Positions 25,816 through 35,651 of a stretch of 64,000 nucleotides of DNA are shown here, one piece after another. Under the pieces are notes generated by a model that was not told the DNA's origin, ran no database searches, and was given only the letters and a program-made list of their open reading frames with translations. Source of the DNA: Spirosoma arboris (GTDB lineage Bacteria; Bacteroidota; Bacteroidia; Cytophagales; Spirosomataceae); NCBI RefSeq assembly GCF_009754945.1, contig NZ_WPIN01000002.1, positions 558,001 through 622,000 on the forward strand. Direction: 5' to 3'. The position numbers were made by a program, and so were the translations under genes. Numbering within the stretch: the first letter of the stretch is position 1; each line of letters starts with the position of its first letter.

Positions 25816-27257
25816 AGGCTTTCTTTTATCGCTTTAAGCTGTTCGGCTTCGGGTCTTTTTTTGTAGAGCGGATCTAGCGGATAACAGCCTGAAATCAAGC
25901 CATTTCGTGGAGCCGTTGTGCAGTCTGAAAACGTGCGGCATATCAGATTTCGGACGAGTGAATGGCCGGCAATCATATCGGCAGGCATAGTTGGATAGGA
26001 TAATACCATCCGTCCAAAACCTATACTATCGGCCATGCCCTTTTGCAATACAGCCTGTGCTACGTTGGGAAGCCATTCCTGCAAATACGAATAGCCTGAC
26101 CCAATAATTACCAATTCTGGGAAAGCCTGTTTCAACTCGTTCGTTACGTCGATTTGCCGCTTTACCCCAATCAGTGGGTCTTCAGGAGGCAGATAGCCGT
26201 CAGATGGCGGAAACAGAGCGGGCCGCATCAGGTGTGGATTGTAGTAGGGACTTCCGCCCGTGATGCACACCAATTGTATGCCTAGTGATTCCGCCAGCGA
26301 CAGAAATGCTTTCGTCTCGGTTAGGTCAACTCCAAGCCCATTGGATTTTCCTCCAAAAGCAAATGGATATTGCTCCGCTGATTCAGGAATGCCCGAGCCA
26401 ACCGGCCCCTTTTTGAATGGCAGCATATCAAACGCACTCAGGCGAATACCGATTTCTAGTCCTGGAGCAGCCTGACGAATACCCGCAACGATGTTTCGCA
26501 GATAACGAGTACGATTCTCGAACGAGCCACCATATCGCCCCTCCCGATTCACGGCACTCAGGAATTCGTGGCCCAGATATCCGTGACAATGTTTTACATC
26601 GACAAAATCAAAGCCCGCTTTTTGAGCAAGGACAGCTGCTTCAACGTATTGCTCAATGATCTGATCTATTTCCTCATCCGTAAGCGTAGGATAATCGGCG
26701 GGCATACCGAATTTGCTATTCAGGAACGGATGGCTGTAGAGTATTTTTGCTTCAAAAGCTTTGTGGCTCCTGGGCTTACAGAAACGGCCTGAATGCGTTA
26801 GTTGAAGGCCAATCAATAAATCGTCGGTTTTGCCAAATGCATCCGTGTGTTCTTTCAGAATAAATTCCCGCAAGTCAACAAAGTCAGAAAACGTATCCGT
26901 ATTCAACACTAACTGATTCGGGTTGGCTTTTCCAGAATGACAGACTGCCACAGCCTCGCAACCAAACAATAATTTGGCTCCACTAATGGCGAATTTCTTC
27001 CAGCGATTTCGAGTAAAATCCGTCGGACGACCATCAGTAGTGCCGTCCCAGCCTTCCATCGGTAAAATGCAAAGACTATTGCCAATCGTTTTGCCCGACT
27101 TGAGTTGAATAGATCGGTTGAACGGACTTTCAGTTGGAGGTAATAGTGTATCATCAAACGGCAAGTTGATGTCATTCTTTTCCAGATAATTCCGCAAGTC
27201 AACAGCCGTTTTTAGCTGGGCCATGCGGGGAAATGCGGGTTTGTATTTTTCGCTCAT
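25812..27257 (-). CDS. NADH:flavin oxidoreductase (old yellow enzyme family)
   Basis: FMN-dependent TIM-barrel reductase of 481 residues, longer than the usual 340-370, with an extra N-terminal segment. It shows the FMN and substrate-binding KHCHGYLGHEFLS motif (about 218-230), NREGRYGGSFENRTRYL, the GLQLTHSGR segment and the GFGRMVLSYP phosphate-binding loop. Such enzymes reduce activated double bonds or act in ether/ester cleavage. The cysteine-rich C-terminal region includes CRTFSDCTT, but the full Fe-S domain of 2,4-dienoyl-CoA reductase is absent. It is the middle gene of a three-gene unit with the GH88-like and SDR genes. Confidence 0.92.
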   Translation of the reverse strand: MSEKYKPAFPRMAQLKTAVDLRNYLEKNDINLPFDDTLLPPTESPFNRSIQLKSGKTIGNSLCILPMEGWDGTTDGRPTDFTRNRWKKFAISGAKLLFGCEAVAVCHSGKANPNQLVLNTDTFSDFVDLREFILKEHTDAFGKTDDLLIGLQLTHSGRFCKPRSHKAFEAKILYSHPFLNSKFGMPADYPTLTDEEIDQIIEQYVEAAVLAQKAGFDFVDVKHCHGYLGHEFLSAVNREGRYGGSFENRTRYLRNIVAGIRQAAPGLEIGIRLSAFDMLPFKKGPVGSGIPESAEQYPFAFGGKSNGLGVDLTETKAFLSLAESLGIQLVCITGGSPYYNPHLMRPALFPPSDGYLPPEDPLIGVKRQIDVTNELKQAFPELVIIGSGYSYLQEWLPNVAQAVLQKGMADSIGFGRMVLSYPTMPADMIAGHSLVRNLICRTFSDCTTAPRNGLISGCYPLDPLYKKRPEAEQLKAIKESL

Positions 27258-27281
27258 CGAGATAGATTCGACAATCTGCGG

Positions 27282-28661
27282 TTAGACAATTTGGTTAAAG
27301 AAGGTGTAATAAGGCTCGCTACGAATGATTCGTTGCAAATACAGCGCAACTTCGCGAGCGTGGTAATCGCCCCACATACTCGACTCTCCATTGGCAATCT
27401 TACTTCCCTCGAGCACATAATCCCATCCGTTAGGCTGGTGGTAAATCGAGTGTAAAATCAGCCCCTGATGCGTAGGGTTAGTACTGAGATAAGGGGTATC
27501 AAACAACGTATTGAGTACCGTCAAACCAGCTTGCTGATACCGTTGCCCAGCTTCGGCATTCCCTTTTTCCGTCAAATAGTTCCCCAGACGTAGCAGGCCT
27601 TGCGCACCAATAGCCGCTGCTGAACTGTCTACCGGTTCAAAATCATTGTATGGATCGGCTGAGCGATTGAGGTAATCACCTAAGCGGTGAAGATTGGGAG
27701 CACCTGTATCCCAATATGGAATGCCATTAGTAGGTGTATGCTCAATGTAAAAATCGCAGGTGGCAGCTGCTGCTTTGAGCATGTACCCTTCAATGGTAGT
27801 ACGTCCACCAAAAGGTTCTAATTCGGCATCGTCGCGGGTAGCAAGCCATTCGAGTTCTTCAGCAAATCCGCACATGGCCCAAGCTAGACCACGCGTCCAG
27901 GTTGTGAAACCCGAATAACCCTGCTGCGAATTGGGGCAGCGGAAATTGCCATCTTTTACGTTGAAAACGCTTTCGTGAGCCGTGCGTCCCCAAATATCGT
28001 ACGAATCACGTCCTTCTCCATAGAAAACCGAATAATCAGCAGTGGCTTTTATGTGCTGTAAGGCACGCTCCAACAGATTGATTTTCACGTCACCTTCGCC
28101 CTGAAAAACATGCCCTAAAGAATGGCTCAATACCAATGCCCGACAGGATCGAATGGTATCAACAAAAAGGGAATGTGGCCCGTTGAATGAACTAATAAAG
28201 CCTCCAGTTTTAATAGTAGTCCAACGACTAGCTTGCACAGCGCCAGAGATTTTCAGTGCTAACTCATAAAAATTAACCTCCCAGTCATTAGTTGGAATTC
28301 TGCCTTCCCGCATCAGCCGAAGCAGATTTCCATATGTACTTACATTGTTAAAACCGTGATCATGAACGCCGATGTGACTAATATGCGGAGCCATGACCGT
28401 CAGTGTTTTCTGGCGACCTATTTCCAGAAAATCAGTATTGTTCGTTGCATCGAATTGTAGAATAGCGGACCCGAATTGAAACCCTTGCGTCCATTCCGTC
28501 CAGCCACGTGTTGAATATTTTCCAGCAACCGTAAAGACCGGTGAGCCTTTTGTTACGTCGTAGTCTTTTTCAATCAGGTGGATTTTCTGGCCGGAGAGTT
28601 CCCAAAAGCGGTCAAGCTTTGCCGAGAGGTCGGAGGGTTTTAACGAATTGTCAATCTGCAT
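27282..28661 (-). CDS. GH88-like unsaturated glucuronyl hydrolase
   Basis: Probable alpha6/alpha6-barrel hydrolase of 459 residues. Glycoside hydrolase family 88/105 enzymes cut unsaturated uronic acids left by polysaccharide lyases. The call rests on the HSLFVDTIRSC segment (a catalytic-Asp position in the family), the DSSAAAIGAQGLL block and the C-terminal ESSMWGDYHAREVALYLQ block. No signal peptide is seen, so it is probably cytoplasmic, which fits GH88 enzymes. It starts the three-gene unit with the flavin reductase and the SDR. No polysaccharide lyase is in the window, so the source of its substrate is unclear. Confidence 0.75.
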   Translation of the reverse strand: MQIDNSLKPSDLSAKLDRFWELSGQKIHLIEKDYDVTKGSPVFTVAGKYSTRGWTEWTQGFQFGSAILQFDATNNTDFLEIGRQKTLTVMAPHISHIGVHDHGFNNVSTYGNLLRLMREGRIPTNDWEVNFYELALKISGAVQASRWTTIKTGGFISSFNGPHSLFVDTIRSCRALVLSHSLGHVFQGEGDVKINLLERALQHIKATADYSVFYGEGRDSYDIWGRTAHESVFNVKDGNFRCPNSQQGYSGFTTWTRGLAWAMCGFAEELEWLATRDDAELEPFGGRTTIEGYMLKAAAATCDFYIEHTPTNGIPYWDTGAPNLHRLGDYLNRSADPYNDFEPVDSSAAAIGAQGLLRLGNYLTEKGNAEAGQRYQQAGLTVLNTLFDTPYLSTNPTHQGLILHSIYHQPNGWDYVLEGSKIANGESSMWGDYHAREVALYLQRIIRSEPYYTFFNQIV

Positions 28662-28738
28662 GCTAAGGAAAGGTCCGCGAGTTTAGCGTTTACCTTTCAT
28701 AAAGAAGAAAGGGGGTATTGTACTACTATAAAAGGTTT

Positions 28739-28787
28739 CAGGTTCCATGTTTCAAGTTGGCTGATGCACAATTGAACATGGAACCTG
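28739..28787. repeat. Inverted repeat of CAGGTTCCATGTT type
   Basis: CAGGTTCCATGTTTCAA (28739-28755) is complementary to TTGAACATGGAACCTG (28772-28787) apart from one extra T. A further ACATGGAAC copy follows on the right. It lies between the gpmI stop codon and the GH88-like gene's start. Confidence 0.75.
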
Positions 28788-28811
28788 AGACATGGAACTC
28801 AAAAACACTAA

Positions 28812-30389
28812 CTAGCCTTTAATCAAACTCACACCGCCCATTTCGGGTGGTTGTGGAATGCCCATCAGTTGAAGAATAGTCGGAGCAATATCGGCGAGTT
28901 TACCGTTGTTGAGTTCTGGGTGGTAGTCTTTATCGACCAAAATACAAGGAACCAGGTTCGTCGTGTGGGCCGTATTGGGCGTACCATCATCATTAGTCAT
29001 GTATTCGGCGTTGCCGTGGTCAGCAATGATAATGGTTGCGTATCCATGCGCCAGCGCAGCTTCAGTAACGGCTTTGGCGCAGGCATCCGCTGTTTCGGCG
29101 GCTTTTACTACTGCTTCGAACACGCCTGTGTGGCCTACCATATCAGTATTAGCGAAGTTCAGGCAAATGAAATCGGCTTCCTCTTTCTCTAATTCAGGAA
29201 TGATCGCGTTCCGAATATCATAGGCCGCCATTTCGGGAATCTGATCGTAGGTTTTCACTGGTATAGTGATCTCTACACCCCGGTCGTCACGAATCACCAT
29301 TTCCTTAGGAGACGGGCAAAGCAGACGTTTTTCGCCAGCAAACGGTTCTTCACGCCCACCCGAGAAGAAGAACGTAACGTGGGGATATTTCTCCGTTTCG
29401 GCAATCCGAATCTGTTTCCGACCCGCATTAGCAATGACTTCACCCAGTGTATTTTGTAGGTTATCTTTCTCAAAAATGACCTTCACCCCTACGAATTCAT
29501 CGTCATACTTGGTCATTGTGATGTAATCCAGATTGAGTTTTCGCATTCCCTGCTCTGGAAAATCCTTCTGCGTCAACGCCTGCGTAATTTCGCGTCCCCG
29601 GTCGGTGCGGAAGTTGAAGCAGAGTACCACATCGCCATCTTCAATAACCGCCACTGGCGATCCATCAGCATTCGAAACGATAATTGGTTTTACGAATTCA
29701 TCAGTCACGCCAGCGTCGTAAGATGCCTGAAGCGTTTTCGTCACGTCAGCAGCGGCTACTTTTTCGCCTTCGCCGTGTACCATCGCATCGTAGGCCACTT
29801 TAACGCGCTCCCAACGATTATCACGATCCATTGCATAATAGCGGCCAATGACACTGGCAATTTGCCCCGTTGTAGCTGCCATGTGCGCCTGTAAATCCGT
29901 CAGATAACCAACGCCACCTTTAGGATCTGTATCTCGGCCATCGGTGAAAGCGTGGACAAATACGTCTGTCAGGCCATACGTTTGGGCAATGGAGAGTAAG
30001 CCTTTTACGTGCTCGATATGGGCATGAACGCCACCATCAGAAACAAGGCCAATGAAATGGACTTTCTTACCGTTGTTTTTAGCATACGTCAACGCATTGA
30101 CCAGAACAGGCTCTTTATCAAGCGTATGTTCTTCAACAGCTTTATTAACTTTCACCAAATCCTGATACACAACCCGACCTGCGCCAAGGTTCATGTGTCC
30201 TACTTCGGAGTTACCCATTTGGCCAGCTGGTAGCCCAACGGCTAAGCCCGAGGCTTCCAGCGTACTATTGGGATACTTGGGATATAAGGAGTTCATGAAT
30301 GGCGTATGCGCCGATTCAATAGCTGACACCTCGGGCTTGAGTGGAATACCCCAGCCATCGAGAATGATGAGAATGACTTTTTTGTTCAT
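28812..30389 (-). CDS. gpmI: 2,3-bisphosphoglycerate-independent phosphoglycerate mutase
   Basis: Converts 3-phosphoglycerate to 2-phosphoglycerate in glycolysis and gluconeogenesis. The 525 residues carry the metal-binding DGWG near the N-terminus, the phosphoserine motif MGNSEVGHMNLGAG (about 58-72), the FTDGRDTDP and YYAMDRDNRWER substrate-site blocks, and the C-terminal phosphatase-fold metal sites FANTDMVGHTG and IIADHGNAE. It is a Mn-dependent alkaline-phosphatase-superfamily enzyme. Eno lies 1 kb away on the same strand, so two consecutive glycolytic enzymes cluster here, separated by the phosphatase and ftsB genes. Confidence 0.97.
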   Translation of the reverse strand: MNKKVILIILDGWGIPLKPEVSAIESAHTPFMNSLYPKYPNSTLEASGLAVGLPAGQMGNSEVGHMNLGAGRVVYQDLVKVNKAVEEHTLDKEPVLVNALTYAKNNGKKVHFIGLVSDGGVHAHIEHVKGLLSIAQTYGLTDVFVHAFTDGRDTDPKGGVGYLTDLQAHMAATTGQIASVIGRYYAMDRDNRWERVKVAYDAMVHGEGEKVAAADVTKTLQASYDAGVTDEFVKPIIVSNADGSPVAVIEDGDVVLCFNFRTDRGREITQALTQKDFPEQGMRKLNLDYITMTKYDDEFVGVKVIFEKDNLQNTLGEVIANAGRKQIRIAETEKYPHVTFFFSGGREEPFAGEKRLLCPSPKEMVIRDDRGVEITIPVKTYDQIPEMAAYDIRNAIIPELEKEEADFICLNFANTDMVGHTGVFEAVVKAAETADACAKAVTEAALAHGYATIIIADHGNAEYMTNDDGTPNTAHTTNLVPCILVDKDYHPELNNGKLADIAPTILQLMGIPQPPEMGGVSLIKG

Positions 30390-30392
30390 GTC

Positions 30393-30490
30393 TTAATGAG
30401 TAAGAGAGCGAAAGAGCGAAAGAGCGAAAAGGTGAAGAAAGCTTACGCCAGCATTTCACTCTTTCACTCTTTCGCTCTTTCGCTCATTAA
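30393..30490. repeat. Tandem-word inverted repeat (GAGCGAAA units)
   Basis: The left part reiterates GAGCGAAA three times after TTAATGAG. The right part carries TTTCACTC, TTTCACTC, TTTCGCTC, TTTCGCTC and CATTAA, making a long hairpin. The right part lies inside the coding sequence of the phosphatase gene and encodes its last residues and stop codon. Confidence 0.8.
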
Positions 30491-30974
30491 AATTATGCTG
30501 TTGAATTAAGTACGTCAATAACTGTCTACAGCAACGTAGTGCAATTTGATACACGTCTTCAAAGACCTCAGGGCCTTCGTAGTAGGGATCGGGCACATTG
30601 GGCTGATCACTTACATCTGGATCAAATTCCCGAAGTAAAAATATGGTATCGTTGGAATATAAGCCCGTGCTACGATAGTTCAACTTTTCGATGGCTTCGA
30701 GATTCGTCTCGTCCATGGCCACAAAATAATTGAACTGCGCAAGGTCGTCGCCTGTAAGCCGCCGGGCGCGATGTGTAAGCGTAAGACCATGTTCGAGCGC
30801 GTTCTCGCGGGTACGTCTGTCGGGAAGTTGACCAATATGGAAAGATGCTGTTCCGGCGGAATCTGTCTGAATCTGCTTATCAAGACCTGCTTCGGCCACT
30901 AACTGCCTGAAAACACCTTCCGCCACTGGCGACCGGCAGATATTGCCATAACAAACGAAGAGGACGTTTATCAT
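30456..30974 (-). CDS. Low-molecular-weight protein tyrosine phosphatase
   Basis: Removes phosphate from tyrosine residues, 172 residues. The P-loop is VCYGNICRS with nucleophile Cys8 and Arg14, and the general-acid Asp lies in VPDPYYEG near residue 128. The fold is complete. The C-terminal tail (NERKSERVKE) is encoded by the right arm of the GAGCGAAA hairpin and is not part of the family core, so the true ancestral end may have been a few residues shorter. It lies between gpmI and the ftsB-like gene, all on the same strand, each separated by a hairpin. Confidence 0.93.
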   Translation of the reverse strand: MINVLFVCYGNICRSPVAEGVFRQLVAEAGLDKQIQTDSAGTASFHIGQLPDRRTRENALEHGLTLTHRARRLTGDDLAQFNYFVAMDETNLEAIEKLNYRSTGLYSNDTIFLLREFDPDVSDQPNVPDPYYEGPEVFEDVYQIALRCCRQLLTYLIQQHNFNERKSERVKE

Positions 30975-31046
30975 AATGATAAATGATGAATGATGAATGA
31001 TAAATGAATCTCACTGAAATCATTCATCATTTATCATTCATCATTA
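30975..31046. repeat. ATGATAAATGATGA-type inverted repeat
   Basis: Reiterated AATGATAA/AATGATGA units on the left are mirrored by TCATTCATCATTTATCATT on the right. The right end contains the stop codon of the FtsB-like gene, and the left end begins next to the phosphatase start codon. Confidence 0.75.
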
Positions 31047-31355
31047 CTTTTCTAACGGCTCATTGTGCTCGTCGACAATGACGAATACATCTTCACCTGG
31101 TTTTTTCATCCAGTATTTTTCACGAGCGAATTTCTCTCGCAGTCGATCATTCCCCAATACTTCCCGTTGGTCGGTCTGTACGGTTTTGATTTTCTCCCGA
31201 TAATACTGCGCTTCCCCATCCAGCTCATGCAGCGTCCACCAATTCCGAATTTGGGTTGGCAGATCATTCGCATCAAAAAACGTCATCCATAGCAGAAGCC
31301 CTAAGCCAGAAGCGACGTAGAAATTGCCAAGTTTGCGAAGGATTTTTTGGAGCAT
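31044..31355 (-). CDS. FtsB/DivIC-like septum formation initiator
   Basis: Small divisome protein of 103 residues with one N-terminal membrane helix (about 10-26), then a coiled coil (about 45-75) and the REKFAREKYWMKKPGEDVFVI C-terminal region typical of the DivIC/FtsB family. In the divisome it helps recruit and activate the septal peptidoglycan synthase. The gene directly follows eno, an arrangement seen in many bacteria, which supports the call. It is separated from eno by a hairpin of the same family as the one at 5790. Confidence 0.85.
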   Translation of the reverse strand: MLQKILRKLGNFYVASGLGLLLWMTFFDANDLPTQIRNWWTLHELDGEAQYYREKIKTVQTDQREVLGNDRLREKFAREKYWMKKPGEDVFVIVDEHNEPLEK

Positions 31356-31363
31356 GATGGAAA

Positions 31364-31440
31364 GTGAAGAGTGAAGAATGAAAAGTGAAGAATAAAAATA
31401 ACCGTTTTACAAGGCCTATTCTTCACTTTTAACTCTTCAC
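31364..31440. repeat. GTGAAGAGTGAAGAAT-type inverted repeat, related to 5790-5887
   Basis: GTGAAGAGTGAAGAATGAAAAGTGAAGAATA on the left is complementary to TATTCTTCACTTTTAACTCTTCAC on the right apart from an 8-base addition and one mismatch. The loop shares GGTTATT-type sequence with the 40-bp repeat at 5790-5887, so these are two copies of one family. Confidence 0.8.
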
Positions 31441-31462
31441 AGCACGGGCGGCCCCGTCTTCA

Positions 31463-32779
<1,317 letters not shown>

Positions 32780-33004
32780 CTATCGGTCTGGCATACTGGT
32801 TTATTGGAATTTGACTCCCAAGCCTTTAGGCCGATTAGCTTATCAGGCGCAAAGTAACGAAATACAGGGCAAAACTTCAGAACAGGAATGGGTTTGGTTC
32901 GTTACTTAATGAATAATTCATGGTCTTTACAGTCCTGAACAGAAGTTATCAGAAATTTTTGTCTATTTGTGTGCCTATAAAGCACAACTAAATCAACCAT
33001 ACCT

Positions 33005-33487
33005 ATGCGAGGGCTCTTATATTTTCTATTGTTTTTATTAATTGTTTGTGGTGTACTCTATGCACTTACGGGCTGGAGCTATAGCGATGGCGAACGAGCT
33101 GGAACTGTGTCTAAATTCAGTCGTCGGGGTTTTATTTTCAAAACGTATGAAGGCGTTCTGAATGTCGGCGGTTTTTCGGGCGAAACGGGTTCGCTCACCC
33201 CACAATATTTTGACTTTTCGGTGAAAGATGAAGCTGTAGCTAAACAGATTACAGAAGCCGTTAAATCTGGCCAACGGGTGACGCTACATTACGAAGAAAA
33301 GATACTTAAATTCCCCTGGAATGGCGAAACTAAGTATTATATCACCCAGGTAGAAGTGGTTGGTCCAGCTGCTCGTCCGTACGGTGATACGTCAGCTTAT
33401 CCCGGCTATCAGCCGGGTCAGCCGCAACCAGCTCAACCTCAGGCGCAACAGCCTCAGCAATCTGCCGCTGCTGATTCAACTTTGTAG
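33005..33487 (+). CDS. Membrane-anchored protein of unknown function
   Basis: A 160-residue protein with a single N-terminal membrane helix (about 3-23), a compact beta-rich domain (about 28-125) with a GTVSKFSRRGFIFKTYEG start, and a C-terminal tail of Pro/Gln/Ala repeats (about 130-155). It resembles a family widespread in Bacteroidota that has no assigned function. It is transcribed alone toward recA, and a strong terminator follows it. I cannot propose an activity. Confidence 0.8.
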   Translation: MRGLLYFLLFLLIVCGVLYALTGWSYSDGERAGTVSKFSRRGFIFKTYEGVLNVGGFSGETGSLTPQYFDFSVKDEAVAKQITEAVKSGQRVTLHYEEKILKFPWNGETKYYITQVEVVGPAARPYGDTSAYPGYQPGQPQPAQPQAQQPQQSAAADSTL

Positions 33488-33502
33488 TTTAAAATCGTCA
33501 TC

Positions 33503-33548
33503 AAAAGTCCGCCAATTTCCCTGAAAATAAGGCAATTGGCGGACTTTT
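33503..33548 (+). terminator. Rho-independent terminator
   Basis: AAAAGTCCGCCAATT and AATTGGCGGACTTTT are perfectly complementary over 15 bp, and a T-run follows at 33545-33549, 16 bp after the preceding stop codon. Confidence 0.85.
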
Positions 33549-33664
33549 TCAGTTTTACTTTTTCTACCTAAATCCGCAGCTAAAAAGCCCCAATTATTTT
33601 CAAAAACCGTTTGGCAATCCGGCGATTTTTGGGTAATTTTATCTGTTTAAACAACCATCCTAAC

Positions 33665-34759
33665 ATGGCAAAATCAGATACGGCGCAAGCCACAGCATCT
33701 GCTAATGACAGTAAATTAAAAGCTCTTCAAACGACCATCGAGAAACTTGACAAAGCGTTCGGCAAAGGCACCGTCATGCGCCTGAGCGAAACGAAAGTTG
33801 TCGATGTTCCGGTTATTTCGACCGGCTCTTTGGGTTTAGATTTAGCCCTCGGTATTGGCGGTATGCCGCGTGGTCGTGTCGTTGAAATCTACGGCCCTGA
33901 ATCGTCAGGTAAAACCACATTAACGATGCACTGCATCGCCGAAGCACAGAAAGCGGGCGGCCTGGCAGCCTTCATCGACGCTGAACACGCTTTCGACCGT
34001 GTTTATGCTGAGAAGCTGGGTATTGACACCAAAAACCTCCTGATTTCACAGCCCGACAATGGTGAACAAGCGCTTGAAATCGCAGAACACCTCATTAGCT
34101 CTGGTGCTATCGACATCATCGTTATTGACTCTGTTGCTGCTCTTGTGCCTAAGGCTGAGATCGAAGGTGAAATGGGCGAAAGCAAAATGGGTTTACAGGC
34201 TCGTCTGATGTCACAAGCCCTGCGGAAGCTGACCGGTACCATCAACAAAACGGGCTGCTGCTGTATTTTCATCAACCAGTTGCGCGAGAAGATCGGTGTG
34301 ATGTTCGGTAACCCCGAAACCACAACGGGCGGTAATGCGCTAAAATTCTACGCGTCGGTACGTCTTGACATTCGTCGGATTGGCCAAATCAAAGAAGGTG
34401 CCGATAACATCGTGGGTAACCGCACGAAAGTGAAAGTCGTTAAGAACAAACTGGCTGCTCCTTTCAAAGTCGTTGAGTTCGACATTATGTACGGTCAGGG
34501 CATTTCGAAAGTTGGCGAAGTTCTTGACTTAGCCGTTGAAATGGAGATCGTTAAGAAGTCAGGTTCCTGGTTCTCCTATGGCACCAGTCGGTTGGCCCAG
34601 GGTCGCGATGCGGTGAAAGAACTGTTGCTCGACAATCCTGAACTGATGGCAGAAATTGAAGGAAAAATTCGGGCGAAAATTGCCGAAGATGATGAAGCAC
34701 TACTCGATCCCGTTCTGGCCGGTACTGATGCCGACGGCGAAGGTGAACTTGATGATTAA
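33665..34759 (+). CDS. recA: Recombinase RecA
   Basis: Forms filaments on single-stranded DNA for homologous recombination and the SOS response. From ATG 33665 the protein has 364 residues, the normal length, and starts with [16 protein letters not shown]. The upstream in-frame ATG at 33611 adds residues that do not belong to the family. It shows the Walker A motif GPESSGKT, the [15 protein letters not shown] continuation, [22 protein letters not shown], the L2 loop [15 protein letters not shown], the KVVKNK ATP-cap motif and the acidic tail. It lies between an unrelated gene and the RAYT element. RecX is encoded 11 kb away, not adjacent. Confidence 0.97.
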   Translation: MAKSDTAQATASANDSKLKALQTTIEKLDKAFGKGTVMRLSETKVVDVPVISTGSLGLDLALGIGGMPRGRVVEIYGPESSGKTTLTMHCIAEAQKAGGLAAFIDAEHAFDRVYAEKLGIDTKNLLISQPDNGEQALEIAEHLISSGAIDIIVIDSVAALVPKAEIEGEMGESKMGLQARLMSQALRKLTGTINKTGCCCIFINQLREKIGVMFGNPETTTGGNALKFYASVRLDIRRIGQIKEGADNIVGNRTKVKVVKNKLAAPFKVVEFDIMYGQGISKVGEVLDLAVEMEIVKKSGSWFSYGTSRLAQGRDAVKELLLDNPELMAEIEGKIRAKIAEDDEALLDPVLAGTDADGEGELDD

Positions 34760-34775
34760 TTAATTTCTTTGTAGT

Positions 34776-34843
34776 GCCGACCGTCCCGGTCGGGTGTGAA
34801 ACAGACAAGTTAATGTCTAGCTTCACATCCAACTGGGACGGTC
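34776..34843. repeat. REP-type inverted repeat downstream of recA and of the RAYT gene
   Basis: GCCGACCGTCCCGGTCGG-type left arm and an imperfect complementary right arm, with an inner AGACA/TGTCT stem. It is the third member of the REP family found around the transposase gene and lies between recA and the 3' end of that gene. Confidence 0.85.
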
Positions 34844-34847
34844 TGTT

Positions 34848-35492
34848 TTATGAGAATTCGTCGTATTCTGGTTTAACGTAACTCCAAGTCCAGTTCTTCC
34901 AATCTTTACATAAACCAGCTTTCACAGGATTCATTACTATATACCTTACAATACGACGTAACTCATCAGTATCGCGAACTAGACGGTCGTAAGACTCTTC
35001 TTCCCAAAATTTACCCCTTAAGTTGAGCAATGCATTAGCCTTATGAGCTGAATAACTTTTGACTGAATGCATTAATCGCTTTAGCGAATTTGTTTTCCCT
35101 ATCTCAGTCTCCTCTCCTAATAGTGTAAAAACGGTATGCACATGATTGGACATAATCGTGTAGGCAATCAAGTCAATACGTTGGCTGTCCCAAAAATGTA
35201 AAGAGTCAGCCACTACTTTTGTCACTTCTTCATCTGCTAAATAGGCGGGGCAATAAGCGCACAAATCCAGCAGTGCATCAAAACGACCGAAGTAATGACG
35301 ATTCAATTCATCTGCAACCTTGATTGAATACTCGTCTGACTTGGCTAAACGAATCTTCTCAAAAGTGTACTCTTCACGAAGTTGTTGCCTAATAGAAACC
35401 GGCAGGGAGTTATAGAGTCGGTATGTAACAAAGAATGTTCCGAATAATGGTTGAATATGGGGAAGTTTACGGCGATATATATCTGGCTCCAT
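34848..35492 (-). CDS. REP-associated tyrosine transposase (RAYT, TnpA_REP family)
   Basis: Y1/HUH transposase-like DNA endonuclease. The ATG at 35492 gives 214 residues. The frame runs further up to an ATG at 35540, but those extra 16 residues are encoded by a REP repeat, so 35492 is preferred. It shows the HUH motif MSNHVHTVF, a putative catalytic Tyr in SYDRLVRD, and the RAYT hallmark block DELRRIVRYIVMNPVKAGL near the C-terminus. REP sequences flank it on both sides. Members of the family cut and join REP hairpins, but are often immobile and single-copy per genome. Confidence 0.88.
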   Translation of the reverse strand: MEPDIYRRKLPHIQPLFGTFFVTYRLYNSLPVSIRQQLREEYTFEKIRLAKSDEYSIKVADELNRHYFGRFDALLDLCAYCPAYLADEEVTKVVADSLHFWDSQRIDLIAYTIMSNHVHTVFTLLGEETEIGKTNSLKRLMHSVKSYSAHKANALLNLRGKFWEEESYDRLVRDTDELRRIVRYIVMNPVKAGLCKDWKNWTWSYVKPEYDEFS

Positions 35493-35503
35493 ATCTGTAT
35501 AAT

Positions 35504-35527
35504 ACCGACCGTCCCGGTCGGGTGTGA
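35504..35527. repeat. Single REP sequence upstream of the RAYT start
   Basis: ACCGACCGTCCCGGTCGGG core at 35504-35522 with GTGTGA following; it folds on itself (CCGACC with GGTCGG). It covers the possible upstream start of the transposase frame. Confidence 0.85.
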
Positions 35528-35568
35528 TATGAAACAGCATGATATTATTTTCGTCACCTCAACGTAAA

Positions 35569-35640
35569 ACCGACCGTCCCGGTCGAGTGTAAAGCTAGAC
35601 AGTGATTTGTCTATTCTCACACCCGACCGGGACGGTCGGT
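35569..35640. repeat. Paired REP (BIME) upstream of the RAYT gene
   Basis: Two inverted REP copies, ACCGACCGTCCCGGTCGAGT on the left and ACACCCGACCGGGACGGTCGGT on the right, face each other with TAGACA/TGTCTA stems between them. This is the same architecture as 34776-34843. Confidence 0.88.
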
Positions 35641-35651
35641 ACTACAATAAA

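Larger units (their letters stand above)
34776..35640. mobile_element. RAYT/REP unit
   Basis: A Y1-type transposase gene (34848-35492) bounded by REP hairpins at 34776-34843 and 35504-35640, all sharing the CCGACCGTCCCGGTCGG core. RAYT proteins bind and process the REP hairpins as single-stranded DNA. The unit separates recA from the convergent-facing gltA gene. Confidence 0.8.

Noticed and set aside
33611..33664. Upstream in-frame start for recA
   Set aside because: The extra residues do not belong to RecA, and the ATG at 33665 gives a family-typical N-terminus.
34551..34832. Minus-strand frame across the recA 3' end and the REP
   Set aside because: It is opposite recA and runs through the REP hairpin; composition is that of a shadow frame.
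35493..35540. N-terminal extension of the RAYT transposase
   Set aside because: The 16 extra residues are encoded by a REP sequence, so the real start is taken as ATG 35492.
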